NCBI GenBank assembly: GCA_020636435.1
Contig: JACJXX010000002.1
Coordinates: 3,348,001 to 3,412,000 of the forward strand
Source: Lewinellaceae bacterium
GTDB lineage: Bacteria; Bacteroidota; Bacteroidia; Chitinophagales; Saprospiraceae
Reading direction: 5' to 3'
DNA: 64,000 bases
This document shows positions 9,182-16,850 of this stretch, piece after piece. The notes under the pieces were generated by a model. That model did not search any database. It was not told where the DNA came from and saw only the letters and a list, made by a program, of their open reading frames with translations. The first letter of the stretch is position 1, and every line of letters begins with the position of its first letter. The position numbers were made by a program, and so were the translations under genes.

Positions 9182-10588
9182 TCACTTCAACATCTCCAAC
9201 ACTTTCCCCCAAAGCGCCTCATAAGGCACCATCTCCACTTCAATGGCTTCCACGCCATGGGATAACAGCTTTGCCTGGTATTGTTTCGCCCTGCGCTCCA
9301 CCACATCCCGCTTGAAGCGGCCGGCCGGCACCTGCAGCAGCATTTTCATGAACTGGTTAGACCGGAAGGTGGCTTCTCCCCGGAGGTTGCGGTGGGAGTA
9401 CTGCTTGTAGGCTTCGGCCTTGTCGATCAGCGTTCCCTTCTTGCCGCTCCGGATCAGGGAGAGGATTTCCAGGATAATCACAGGGATATTGGCGCCTTGT
9501 TTGTCCCGGCTGAACAGGTCTACCTGGTTGACGAGCTTGCCTATTTTTATGTTGTCCCCTTTCAGGAAGTTCAGAAAAGCTTCGATGACTAGCCATTGAT
9601 CTTTAACGTTGGTGGGCAGTTTGGGGTAGAATTTTTTGGCCTGGGTGATAGCCGCCGTAACTAGCTCCAGCTGGTTGGAATGGAAACCCAGGATGGCCTG
9701 GTAGATCAGCGCTAACACCCAGTTGTAGGAGCCTTGGGGCGCCAGGCGCAGGCAGTCGCCCAATTCCTTTTGGGCCAGGGCGTATTCGGCCAGGGAGATG
9801 AAGGCCATCAGTTTTTTGACCTTGAAGGCAAAGTATCCAATGTAGGGTTTAGCATTCACTTGTTTCAAATGAAGAAGGGCATTATCGCACAGCTTTATCA
9901 TTCCTTTGAAGTCCCGGAGGATACTGTATTTGAAGGTTTGAATATTATAAAAGTAGATGATAAACGTAAAAGTGTCTGCTGGAGGAAGTGATTTTATCAG
10001 GCTGATTTTCTCATCAATGAGTGGAAGCAAGTTCTTTTTCAGGCTCCGGCTGTTGGCATGTTTATGTGCAACCTCTAAGTAACTAAGCCGAGCCAACGCT
10101 TCAGATTGAAGATTTTCGAGGGAGGTCTTAGCCTCTTTCAAGAAGAAGTTGAATTGCCGGGTGTCTCCTTGTATGGCTCCATAATGATGTGCTATTTCGT
10201 TGCTGGCTAGAAAATGAATTTGTGTAAAGTTGAACTTCCTGGCAATATTACATGCTCTTTTTGCCAACTCATGCCCAGCTGCCCGGTTTCCAGACTGATA
10301 GTAATGCAAGGATGCTAGATAATACTTTGAAGCTTTATTAAACGCCTGGTTTGCTTCTGCCCCTTGATTATTGTTTTTTAAGGCTGCCTCCACCAAGGCG
10401 TCACGAAGTTTGCCCTTTAATTCACTATAATAAACGGTACAGTCTTCAGATCCAAAAATAGCAATCTTGGCATCACTATCGGTCTTGAACTTCCCCTTTC
10501 TTATTCCGTCAAACAAATGCTTAATTTTTGAACCTTTTTTTAAATTCAAATTCCCTGAATTTACTGACATTTCAATTAAATCCTTCAT
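9182..10588 (-). CDS. Hypothetical helical-repeat (TPR-like) protein
   Basis: A 468-residue, largely alpha-helical cytoplasmic protein with no signal peptide. Repeated amphipathic pairs with A/L/Y spacing (for example NKASKYYLASLHYYQSG) suggest TPR-like repeats through residues 80-400. The C-terminal 60 residues are basic and end in VPYEALWGKVLEML. I do not recognise a named family and assign no function. The gene stands alone on the minus strand, with the decayed phosphoesterase downstream and a long gene-poor region upstream. Confidence 0.7.
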   Translation of the reverse strand: MKDLIEMSVNSGNLNLKKGSKIKHLFDGIRKGKFKTDSDAKIAIFGSEDCTVYYSELKGKLRDALVEAALKNNNQGAEANQAFNKASKYYLASLHYYQSGNRAAGHELAKRACNIARKFNFTQIHFLASNEIAHHYGAIQGDTRQFNFFLKEAKTSLENLQSEALARLSYLEVAHKHANSRSLKKNLLPLIDEKISLIKSLPPADTFTFIIYFYNIQTFKYSILRDFKGMIKLCDNALLHLKQVNAKPYIGYFAFKVKKLMAFISLAEYALAQKELGDCLRLAPQGSYNWVLALIYQAILGFHSNQLELVTAAITQAKKFYPKLPTNVKDQWLVIEAFLNFLKGDNIKIGKLVNQVDLFSRDKQGANIPVIILEILSLIRSGKKGTLIDKAEAYKQYSHRNLRGEATFRSNQFMKMLLQVPAGRFKRDVVERRAKQYQAKLLSHGVEAIEVEMVPYEALWGKVLEMLK

Positions 10589-11261
10589 AAAAAACTACTT
10601 TAAACTGCCAAATTAATACATCAAAACGTTACAGGGCTAAAAAAGGAAGGGTTGTAAGTTTGAACAGGTAGATTTCACAACCCTTCTGAAAAAACTGTAT
10701 ATGAGTTCACTGATTGCATTGATGGTGCTTGTAGGTATCATCAATGAAGACTTGCAGGGTTTTTGATAAAAAGGCAGCGCCATTGGCTGCAATGCTATAG
10801 CGCTACCCTCACATAACTGTTTAAAACTACCCTAAAATACAAATTGAATTTGAATTAATGCAATTCGAATTCTAGCCTTTCTTATTTATTCACTGTAAAA
10901 GTGAACACCACATCTTCTTCTTTATCAATGCTTTAACTTTTCCCTCTCTTCATTTTCTTCAAAATCAGCTATGTCTTTTTTCGTGAAAAAAGTTATTTTT
11001 TTCCAGCCCACGCCTTGTTATATTTACTGAGTATTTTCGAATACGCCAAAACAAACTGCCGGCATGACAGCTCAAAAGTAGGGCGTTGAGCCTTCCCAAC
11101 CGCCTCTACAGAAGCTGCCTTTCGCCGGATATTAAGTATCCGGACAACAGAGTCTAGCTATCCCCGTTTGGGTACTTGCCCCAATCCATCTTATCAAACC
11201 TAAATAATTGTTTAAAACTGTGGCCAAAAATCTGTTTTGCTAATGTAAAATCCATTAGGCT
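10589..11261. other. Long intergenic stretch, no recognised gene
   Basis: 673 bases, AT-rich near 10600-11000. The only structure I can point to is a 7-bp-stem hairpin at 11125-11143 (CCGGATA, loop TTAAG, TATCCGG). It presumably contains the promoter of the minus-strand helical-repeat gene. No coding-like frame was seen. Confidence 0.5.
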
Positions 11262-11417
11262 ATGGGTAAATTAGACCCCGGCACAGTTATCAGTAAAATG
11301 AAGGCGTGCTTGAAGGTTGCTAAAACAACCAAGGATCAATCTAAAGTAAAAAAGATAACTTCCAAGGTGAAGGAGGCGCTGCAGGAACTCCGAAAATTGG
11401 AACAGGATAGCTCTTAA
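11262..11417 (+). CDS. Small basic helical protein (51 aa), hypothetical
   Basis: An ATG-to-TAA frame of 51 codons starting MGKLDPGTVISKMK. It is Lys-rich (about one residue in four) with a regular heptad-like pattern (VKEALQELRKLEQ) consistent with one amphipathic helix. No homology is recognised. It may be a real small gene at the edge of the replication-like module, or chance; there is no clear ribosome-binding site. Confidence 0.35.
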   Translation: MGKLDPGTVISKMKACLKVAKTTKDQSKVKKITSKVKEALQELRKLEQDSS

Positions 11418-11503
11418 CCCTGCTTCAAAACAGGGGCTGAAGATGATATCTTCCGGATGTATGCCGGCAGCCGGCGGGCGAGTTTGGCTGGAGAAAAAGG
11501 TTA

Positions 11504-11923
11504 CTACCTCTCCTCTCCTCCAATTATGCCGTATTTCTCCATGAGCTCCACGATGATGGCGTTGGCCTTGTTGAGGGCTTTCTGCACCTCCTTCTTTTCA
11601 TGGTCTACCATGGCAAGGTTCTTTTCCAGTTCGCCGACTTCTTTTTCCAGCTTTTCGATTTGGGCCAGCAGGCTCTCCTTGCCGGGCTGGGCCTCTGCTT
11701 CGAGCTTGATGCCCGCTTCCTGGGCTTTGCCCTGGAGTTCGGGGAAGGCGGCTGCCAAGGCGATGAAATAGTCTTGCGATGGCTGGGTGGGGCCGTTCCG
11801 GTAGGCATTCATCTGGCTTTTGGTCAGCCCCACCCGCTTGCCTATGGCATTGACGGAAATGCCGAAGCTTTTTTTCAGGAAATCCGTCCAATCCTTAAAC
11901 AATTGATTGTCAAGCCGTTTCAA
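11504..11923 (-). CDS. XRE-like HTH protein with C-terminal coiled coil
   Basis: 139 residues. The first 65 form a Cro/CI-like helix-turn-helix (SVNAIGKRVGLTKSQMNAYRNG). Residues 75-130 form a predicted coiled coil (LLAQIEKLEKEVGELEKNL), probably for dimerisation. This layout fits a DNA-binding regulator. It is transcribed divergently from the small genes at 12105 onward, and the 180-bp gap between them holds inverted TCATTTTGA/TCAAAATGA repeats that could be its operator. The role as repressor of the module is inference. Confidence 0.75.
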   Translation of the reverse strand: MKRLDNQLFKDWTDFLKKSFGISVNAIGKRVGLTKSQMNAYRNGPTQPSQDYFIALAAAFPELQGKAQEAGIKLEAEAQPGKESLLAQIEKLEKEVGELEKNLAMVDHEKKEVQKALNKANAIIVELMEKYGIIGGEER

Positions 11924-11965
11924 AGGTTTTTGTTTTTTCTAAAGTGAATCGGAAGAAAAAATAAT

Positions 11966-11996
11966 TCATTTTGAGTTTTTATTTAATTCAAAATGA
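11966..11996. promoter_or_regulatory. Inverted repeat, candidate operator of the HTH regulator
   Basis: TCATTTTGA at 11966-11974 and its inverse TCAAAATGA at 11988-11996, centre to centre 22 bp (two helical turns). The related TTCAAAAT recurs at 12006. It lies in the AT-rich divergent promoter region between the HTH gene and the 12105 gene. Spacing and symmetry suit a dimeric HTH protein; binding is inferred. Confidence 0.35.
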
Positions 11997-12104
11997 CTAT
12001 ATTGGTTCAAAATAAACCACATTTGGGCTAACAAAATACGAAAAGAACCGCAAAGGCCAACATTGAAAAGGCATAAATCCAAATTCAAATTATAATCTAC
12101 AGCT

Positions 12105-12347
12105 ATGCTGATCGAAGGGTTATTAAGGGGAGATTTGGTTTTGATCACCAGGCAGGCTCGCGAAATTTTGCGGGGCAGGGGGTTGGAGGGCTGGAATATT
12201 TCGGAGCGGACGGCTTCCTACCATATCAAATCCCTCCACGAAAGGAAGTACACTGAAACGGGAAAGGTCGTCCGGGAGCTGGCTCTTCGGAGGATAGCGG
12301 AGAACAGGAAAAGGGAGGAACAGATTAGAGTGGATATCGCCAAATAA
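12105..12347 (+). CDS. Hypothetical 80-aa protein
   Basis: ATG start, MLIEGLLRGDLVLITRQ, rich in Arg and Glu, with a possible helix-turn-helix-like pattern in the middle (NISERTASYHIKSLHE). It is the first plus-strand gene after the divergent HTH regulator and may be the first gene of the module. No family recognised. The resemblance to a DNA-binding helix pair is only an impression. Confidence 0.5.
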   Translation: MLIEGLLRGDLVLITRQAREILRGRGLEGWNISERTASYHIKSLHERKYTETGKVVRELALRRIAENRKREEQIRVDIAK

Positions 12348-12507
12348 TTCAAAATATATAACTGTTTGAGGTGTTACGGTCTTTCGGTGTTATGGTTTTG
12401 TGGCCGGCCAAATGTAAGCCTACTCCCAAGCAGATGTAAAGCCTCCGTGAGCACTCGGCCGGAATACCGGAACACCATAAAACCTAAAGGCCTAAAAATA
12501 TACTGTT

Positions 12508-12915
12508 ATGACAACTTCAGCAATGCGCAACGCTGTTGCCGGGGCTTCTCTATGCCATCAACCGAAGCGGAAAAAGGCGCTGCCTTTTGACGTTTTGCAG
12601 CGCCTGGTGGAGGATTTCATCCTCTACGGCATCCAGGGCGAGAGCTGGGACGGGCAGGAAGAGGTTTTTGCCGGCGCCAACAATTTTGGGGCCATCCGCT
12701 CGGTGGCTTTCATCGAACGCAACCGGGGCAGGGCCTTCGGGCTGGTCGGCTGGGAGCTGAAAGAGGTGGAGGATGGGGACGGGGAAGACAGCTTCACGCT
12801 TTTTTACCAATCTGTTGGCAGCGCCGGGATAGGCCGGCTGAAAATTTCCCGCCATACAAGGCGAAAGGGCGCAGCCCGCCCGGATGCGGGGGGCAGGCAC
12901 AAAGCTCCGCCATGA
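12508..12915 (+). CDS. Hypothetical 135-aa protein
   Basis: Starts MTTSAMRNAVAG. The core (LVEDFILYGIQGESWDGQEE, then FGAIRSVAFIERNRGRAFGLVGWELKEVEDG) reads like a small folded domain. The last 25 residues are Arg/Gly/Pro-rich and may be non-native sequence from the repeat-rich DNA downstream. No homologue recognised. It lies between the HTH regulator and the replication-like gene in the same direction. Confidence 0.5.
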   Translation: MTTSAMRNAVAGASLCHQPKRKKALPFDVLQRLVEDFILYGIQGESWDGQEEVFAGANNFGAIRSVAFIERNRGRAFGLVGWELKEVEDGDGEDSFTLFYQSVGSAGIGRLKISRHTRRKGAARPDAGGRHKAPP

Positions 12916-13098
12916 ATGCTTGTTTGAATGCCGGGGCTTCCTTAAAAGCAAGCAGGGAGGGCAGGTGCTGATTGATATGAAGCGTTTTTCAGAAGGGCCA
13001 TTATTTTCCAAGCCCCTCCCTGTTTTTTTGCACTGTGTACACCCTGCTGTTTTCCAAGGCTGCGGCGCCCTGACGCGGGCGCTGCAGCCAACTGCAAA

Positions 13099-13160
13099 GC
13101 CTGAACGAAGCCGAACTAGGCCTGAGCGTAGCCGAACTAGGCCTGAGCGTAGTCGAAGGC
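13099..13160 (+). repeat. Three tandem 21-bp copies of the GAGCGTAGCCGAA-type repeat
   Basis: Units start at 13099, 13120 and 13141 with consensus GCCTGAGCGTAGCCGAACTAG. The last copy ends in the GTAGTCGAAGG variant. The same core recurs inside and after the initiator-like gene (14155, 14198, 14240). Translated it gives repeated RPERSRT, which is not a real protein. Confidence 0.8.
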
Positions 13161-13279
13161 AGCCAAATACATCCATGCTATAAGTTGGGTCTTTAGCAGC
13201 TCCCGGGCCAGAGGTGAACTTCAAGCGGAGGGTTAATCGTGTTGGGCAACCGCCCGGGAGCCTTTTGAACGCTTTATTC

Positions 13280-13445
13280 TAGTGGTCTGTCAACGTTTGA
13301 ATGCGGGGTAAGGTATCGCGTATTTTGTGGCTGATTGAGGCGAAGGTTCCCGCCCATAGCCTAGCTACGGAAGGGGTTCTTCAACGAAGAGCAGCCGCAA
13401 AAGGCGCCATAGATTACCCTGCAATTTAAGCTTGACAGACCACTA
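13280..13445. mobile_element. MITE-like element with 14-bp perfect terminal inverted repeats
   Basis: TAGTGGTCTGTCAA at 13280-13293 is exactly inverted at 13432-13445. Similarity between the two ends continues imperfectly for about 30 further bases, for example GCGGGGTAA against TTACCCTGC. The element is about 166 bp with no ORF, and TA occurs at both ends as expected for Tc1/mariner/IS630-type insertion. No transposase is visible in the window. It sits 72 bp upstream of the initiator-like gene. Confidence 0.6.
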
Positions 13446-13517
13446 GCCTGTCTCTTGCCAGCCCCGGCTGTTTGCCGGCCGGGGCTAATTTCCTCATCCT
13501 GTCGAAAAAAATCAGCC

Positions 13518-14249
13518 ATGATCAACATCAGCGATACCGTGATCCTGGAAAAAATGCCCATCGTCGGCGCCCGCGCCGTCGGAGTCCTGCTGGCCATCTC
13601 CAAGTTCATGAACGAGTACAACCAGGCCTGGCCTTCCCGCAAAACCCTGCAGGCCATCACCGGCCTGGGGCGCGATGCCCTGGACAAAGACATCGCCTTG
13701 CTGGAAAAGCACCAGCTGGCCAGCAAAGCCCAGCGCCGCACCAGCGACGGCCGGCGGCTGTCCAGCAACCGCTATACCATCCCCAGGGGCCTCGCCCGGA
13801 AATACACTCCGCCTGCCCTGTGTAATAACACTGGACAAGGCTGCTCTATTCCACAGGGCCAGGTTACTGGTTTTCAGAGTACTGAAATTCAGGACACTGA
13901 GTTTCAGGATACTGAATTCCAGGGTTTCGCCCCCCAGCATACGGAATCTCAGGATGCTGGTTTTCAGCATGCTGATTTTCAGGATACTGGCCCTCAGCGC
14001 CCTGAAAACCCGCCAGGAAGTATTGAATACTCTGTTGAAGTATTGAATAAAAAAGAAGAATTGAATAAACAGGAAGAATTGAGAGCGCTCTGCGCGCGCG
14101 CGTGCGAGGAGGCCGAAAAACTGAAATTGGAAAACGAAAAACTGCGCCGCTGTCTTCGGCTTCGCTCAGACAGCGGCGTAGCCCCAGCCCTTGGGGTGAG
14201 CGTAGCCGAACCCCCACCCCCATTCCGGCGCCTCCCTGAGGCCGGTTGA
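13518..14249 (+). CDS. Winged-helix replication-initiator-like protein with pentapeptide repeats
   Basis: 243 residues from ATG 13518; the ATG at 13455 would add only a low-quality extension. Residues 1-90 look like the helix-turn-helix domain of plasmid/phage replication proteins (NQAWPSRKTLQAITGLGRD, LEKHQLA, SSNRYTI). Residues 116-160 are nine degenerate 5-residue repeats around DTEFQ, encoded by 15-bp repeats. A charged helix (KLKLENEKL) follows. The frame then enters palindromic repeat DNA and stops. Coding-like sequence resumes in the same frame after 14256, so the protein was probably longer. Function in replication is inferred from domain type and repeat layout. Confidence 0.6.
   Translation: MINISDTVILEKMPIVGARAVGVLLAISKFMNEYNQAWPSRKTLQAITGLGRDALDKDIALLEKHQLASKAQRRTSDGRRLSSNRYTIPRGLARKYTPPALCNNTGQGCSIPQGQVTGFQSTEIQDTEFQDTEFQGFAPQHTESQDAGFQHADFQDTGPQRPENPPGSIEYSVEVLNKKEELNKQEELRALCARACEEAEKLKLENEKLRRCLRLRSDSGVAPALGVSVAEPPPPFRRLPEAG
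13863..13997 (+). repeat. Nine 15-bp intragenic repeats (iteron-like)
   Basis: Consecutive 15-bp units with consensus GATACTGAATTTCAG, each encoding a DTEFQ-like pentapeptide. All keep the CAG end and most keep ACTG or GCTG. Spacing is exact with no gaps. Repeats inside an initiator gene recall the origin iterons inside lambda gene O, and the repeat tracts of some phage replisome organisers. Origin function is inference. Confidence 0.75.
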
Positions 14250-14253
14250 GCTT
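14145..14253. repeat. Palindromic repeat cluster interrupting the initiator-like gene
   Basis: An 11-bp perfect stem (CGCCGCTGTCT at 14145-14155 with its inverse at 14168-14178) encloses a loop containing CGGCTTCGCTC. A CCCCAG/TTGGGG mini-hairpin follows, then GAGCGTAGCCGAAC near 14198 and GAGCTTAGCCGAAA near 14244. The last unit introduces the TGA and TAG stops that end the upstream frame. Confidence 0.65.
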
Positions 14254-14255
14254 AG

Positions 14256-14657
14256 CCGAAACCGAGCCCCAGCCGCAATTCGACACCCAGACAAAACCAC
14301 AAGCAAGCCGCCGAAGCCTTCTGTACCAAATTTACCAACGGCTACCTCCCCTACCATCGCCAACGCCCGCTACCCCGGCAGCCAGGAGCATACCGGGAGT
14401 GCTGCTACGACTACTTCCGCAACCACCAGGTGAAAGGCCGCTGGATCAACATCTGGCGCGCAACGGGCAGCAGGAACCTTACTGGCTTTGAAAGCTGGCT
14501 TACTAAAGACCCGCTTTTTATCCAAAAAGTACCAGCATGGAAAACTGCCGCAAACAACAACTGCATCCTCAGCGAGGAAAGCGCTCGGCGAATCTACGCT
14601 ACGCTCCTTGCGGAAGAAGGCATTGTCCCAGTCGGGGGCTTCCCCAGCGCTTCTTGA
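14256..14657 (+). pseudogene. Detached C-terminal part of the initiator-like gene
   Basis: After the stops at 14247-14255, the same frame as the initiator-like gene stays open to TGA 14655-14657. It reads like a real domain: an aromatic-rich segment (YRECCYDYFRNHQVKGRW, then INIWRATGS and GFESWLTKD). This looks like the normal C-terminus of the replication protein, cut off by inserted palindromic repeats. It could also be translated alone from GTG 14427-14429. Its end overlaps the next gene in another frame. Confidence 0.45.
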
Positions 14658-15375
14658 GGCCGCAATCAACGGCTACCACAACCAGCTGCGGCACATGCCC
14701 CCGGAAGAAGCTTTCGGGCGCCTGATGATAGCCCTCAAGGAAGTGGCCCAGGATTATGGGGCAAGGCAGGCTGTCCTGGAAGAAACCTTCACGGAATGCG
14801 TGCGGATAACCCGAAGGAAATTTGCCGGCCTGGGCATTGAAGAAATCCGCGAAGCCTACCGCATGTGGGCAGCCGGGGAGCTCAACCTGAGGAAAGGCGA
14901 AGCCGAGATGTACGGAGGCCAGTTCAACGCCGCCCAGCTGGGCAAAGTCCTGGCGGGCTACATGGAAGCGCGAAAGGCTGCCCTGGGAGCCTACCTGCGC
15001 GAGCTGGAAGCCTACCAGCGCGAGCAGGAAAGGGCAAGCAAAGCAGAGCGCCTGCGGCAGGAGTATGAGGAGAACTTTGAAAAGAACCTCCAGGCCTTGC
15101 AGCCTAAAACCTGGCAGGAGGTGCCTTTCCACTGGTTCGAAACGGCCTGGAAAAGAAGGCTGATCCGGCTAACAGAAGCAGAGCAACAAGAACTGCTCGC
15201 CGGCGCCCGGGCCCTCGCCCTGGAGGAGGCCGAAAAAGAAAAAGAAGGCGCCAGCATCTTTCAGCGCCAACAGGTGGAAAAGCTGATCCAGGGAGAGGGG
15301 CTGGAGGAACGGGCAAAAACGATAGCCAGGAAGCTGGCCTTATTTCGAAAATTCTATCAAAACCAGCAACCATGA
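14488..15375 (+). CDS. Hypothetical protein of the replication-like module
   Basis: Up to 295 residues. The first 50 or so overlap the preceding frame and may not be translated; the conserved-looking part starts around residue 55 (LLEAAINGYHNQLRHMPPEE). Key segment: EIREAYRMWAAGEL followed by AEMYGGQFNAAQLGKVLAGY. I recall this type from phage- or plasmid-borne genes in Bacteroidota but cannot name a function. A charged coiled-coil region (residues 170-215) and a helical C-terminus follow. The TTG start is doubtful. The stop overlaps the next start (ATGA). Confidence 0.6.
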   Translation: MKAGLLKTRFLSKKYQHGKLPQTTTASSARKALGESTLRSLRKKALSQSGASPALLEAAINGYHNQLRHMPPEEAFGRLMIALKEVAQDYGARQAVLEETFTECVRITRRKFAGLGIEEIREAYRMWAAGELNLRKGEAEMYGGQFNAAQLGKVLAGYMEARKAALGAYLRELEAYQREQERASKAERLRQEYEENFEKNLQALQPKTWQEVPFHWFETAWKRRLIRLTEAEQQELLAGARALALEEAEKEKEGASIFQRQQVEKLIQGEGLEERAKTIARKLALFRKFYQNQQP

Positions 15376-15575
15376 AAGTTACGCTTCAAGACGCCGTCAA
15401 GGAAATCCGCCGCGAGGTCAAACTAAGAGAGCGCTTGTACCCTCAATGGGTGGCCTCCGGCAAGCTCAACAAGGCTACTGCTGAACGGCAGCTTGCCCGG
15501 ATGAAATATGCCCTGGAACTGCTGGAAGGGAAACCGGAAAATTTAGCCGGGCAGCAACCAGAACTGTTCAAATAG
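15372..15575 (+). CDS. Small conserved-looking protein (67 aa)
   Basis: Starts at the ATGA overlap with the preceding gene, so it is probably translationally coupled. The sequence is helical and charged: DAVKEIRREVKLRERLYPQW, then ASGKLNKATAERQLARM. No domain name can be given. Coupling to the preceding gene argues that it is real and belongs to the same operon. Confidence 0.6.
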   Translation: MKVTLQDAVKEIRREVKLRERLYPQWVASGKLNKATAERQLARMKYALELLEGKPENLAGQQPELFK

Positions 15576-15579
15576 CCTG

Positions 15580-15825
15580 ATGGAAAACCTGATCCGACAA
15601 AAGATCCAGGAACTGGAACAGCTCCGCCACAACCTGCTTCAAAACATCCGTTGCAGCGACGAGCCTGCCCGTGCCTACCAGCAGATGAGCCTGGAGGTGG
15701 TGGAGGGTTGCCAGGAGGTGTTGCGGAAGGCTTTGGAAACACTGAAAAGCACCAAAAACGTTCCCAATGCCTCTCACCTGGAAGAGGACCCACCCCGGCC
15801 AGCAACTAAAACAGAAGTGCAGTAA
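15580..15825 (+). CDS. Small helical protein (81 aa), hypothetical
   Basis: Begins 4 bp after the previous stop. Residues 1-55 are helical (RQKIQELEQLRHNLLQNI, then VVEGCQEVLRKALETL); the tail is Pro/Thr-rich and probably disordered. No family recognised. Same operon by spacing. Confidence 0.55.
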   Translation: MENLIRQKIQELEQLRHNLLQNIRCSDEPARAYQQMSLEVVEGCQEVLRKALETLKSTKNVPNASHLEEDPPRPATKTEVQ

Positions 15826-15858
15826 ACGCTAATTCATTAACCGGAGAACCCTAATGCC

Positions 15859-16131
15859 ATGCCAGCAGACATCAAAATACTAACTCCCCAAGACATCGAA
15901 CCTCTGCGCCAGCAACTGGACGAGATCAGGCGCCTACTGGAAAGCTCCCGAAAAAACTTCCCCGCGGATGCACCGGTGATGGACCTCAAAATGTGGGAAG
16001 CTAAAACCGGCATGCGCCAGAAAACGGCACTTGCCATGTGTAATTCCGGTGATTTGCCCGCTATGAAACTGGGCAAAAAGTGGTACATTTGTATCGACAA
16101 GGTCCAACAGATGATCGAAAAGATCATGTAA
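15859..16131 (+). CDS. Excisionase-like helix-turn-helix protein
   Basis: 90 residues. An N-terminal helix (IEPLRQQLDEIRRLLESS) precedes a MerR/excisionase-like HTH: DLKMWEAKTGMRQKTALAMC, then GDLPAMKLGKKWYI and a C-terminal helix. This pattern (helix, short wing giving KLGKKWYI) is common in small DNA-binding proteins of mobile elements in Bacteroidota. It is the last gene of the operon-like run starting at 13518. No integrase is seen nearby. Confidence 0.65.
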   Translation: MPADIKILTPQDIEPLRQQLDEIRRLLESSRKNFPADAPVMDLKMWEAKTGMRQKTALAMCNSGDLPAMKLGKKWYICIDKVQQMIEKIM

Positions 16132-16372
16132 AGCAGCATCTTCCCTTTCTCCCCTATTACCTTATCCGGTGGGCACCTTCTACCCTGTCCTCTCGCTTGT
16201 TGGGCCATAACCAACAATTCCTGCCCGGAACTATTTAGCCTATTTCAAACTATTGTATATCTTTGCCCAGGAAAATGGAAATAAAAGCATAATACATGAT
16301 TTTTTGTCATAATTTCGACATAATTTAAACCCATATTGTCTTAATTATCTAAAAATCAACTATTTACCCCAA

Positions 16373-16444
16373 GACCCCGTAGTTCAAGGGATAGAATAGA
16401 AGTTTCCTAAACTTTTGATCCAGGTTCGAGTCCTGGCGGGGTCA
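16373..16444 (+). tRNA. tRNA-Arg (anticodon CCU)
   Basis: A 72-nt cloverleaf. The acceptor GACCCCG pairs perfectly with CGGGGTC (16437-16443), with discriminator A. D-arm GTTC/GAAT, anticodon stem GAAGT/ACTTT with loop TTCCTAA giving CCU, and T-arm CCAGG-TTCGAGT-CCTGG. CCA is not encoded. Such tRNAs are frequent integration sites; the replication-like module ends 240 bp upstream, but no attachment-site duplication was found. Confidence 0.93.
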
Positions 16445-16594
16445 CTAACTTTTCCCTTCTTTGACAACGTTAACCCTTCGAAAACGCCTGATTTTACTGT
16501 GTATTTGAGGAACCGCTCATACAAAAATCCTCAAATATCATTGAACATTTGACACCTTATTTGTCCCCTCCTGCCAGATGTCAAATTTTACCTC

Positions 16595-16658
16595 CAGGCG
16601 CCTAAGATTGCCTTTCATGGAGTTCGTCGAGACAGAGATCGAAAGGCGAAGGCGCCTG
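16595..16658. other. Two-tier hairpin in intergenic DNA between tRNAs
   Basis: CAGGCGCC (16595-16602) pairs with GGCGCCTG (16651-16658), and inside it GCCTTTC (16610-16616) pairs with GAAAGGC (16641-16647), leaving a 24-base loop. The rest of 16445-16850 holds only a TTTGACA/TGTCAAA inverted pair around 16547-16587. It could be a REP-type palindrome or a structured transcript. Confidence 0.4.
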
Positions 16659-16794
16659 CCCCATTATTCCGCTCACCGCGATAAACGGTACCGGGTGTTC
16701 ACCTGAAACATCTGCACTAGCTTGCGGAGCGCTCAATTGGGCCATGAGCATGCAAAAAGGCTAAAAAAAACTTCCCCCTTTTTGGAACTTATCC

Positions 16795-16802
16795 TATATT
16801 TG
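16795..16802 (+). promoter_or_regulatory. Bacteroidota-type -7 element (TATATTTG) for tRNA-His
   Basis: Exact match to the TAnnTTTG consensus used by the Bacteroidota primary sigma factor, 48 bp before the tRNA-His gene. No clear TTG -33 element at the expected distance. Confidence 0.5.
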
Positions 16803-16850
16803 CATCGCTTTAGGAAAAAGGAACTCATAACCCGATTCCTTTTGCATGAT

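Noticed and set aside
12884..13183. ORF with repeated RPERSRT peptides
   Set aside because: It is the translation of the tandem GAGCGTAGCC repeat, with no independent coding signal.
13563..14250. Minus-strand ORFs opposite the initiator-like gene
   Set aside because: Their residue patterns mirror the plus-strand gene and the repeat tract; no start or domain supports them.
16132..16444. tRNA-Arg as an attachment site with a duplicated end
   Set aside because: I looked for a second copy of the 3' tRNA sequence around 11-17 kb and found none, so integration into the tRNA is not supported here.
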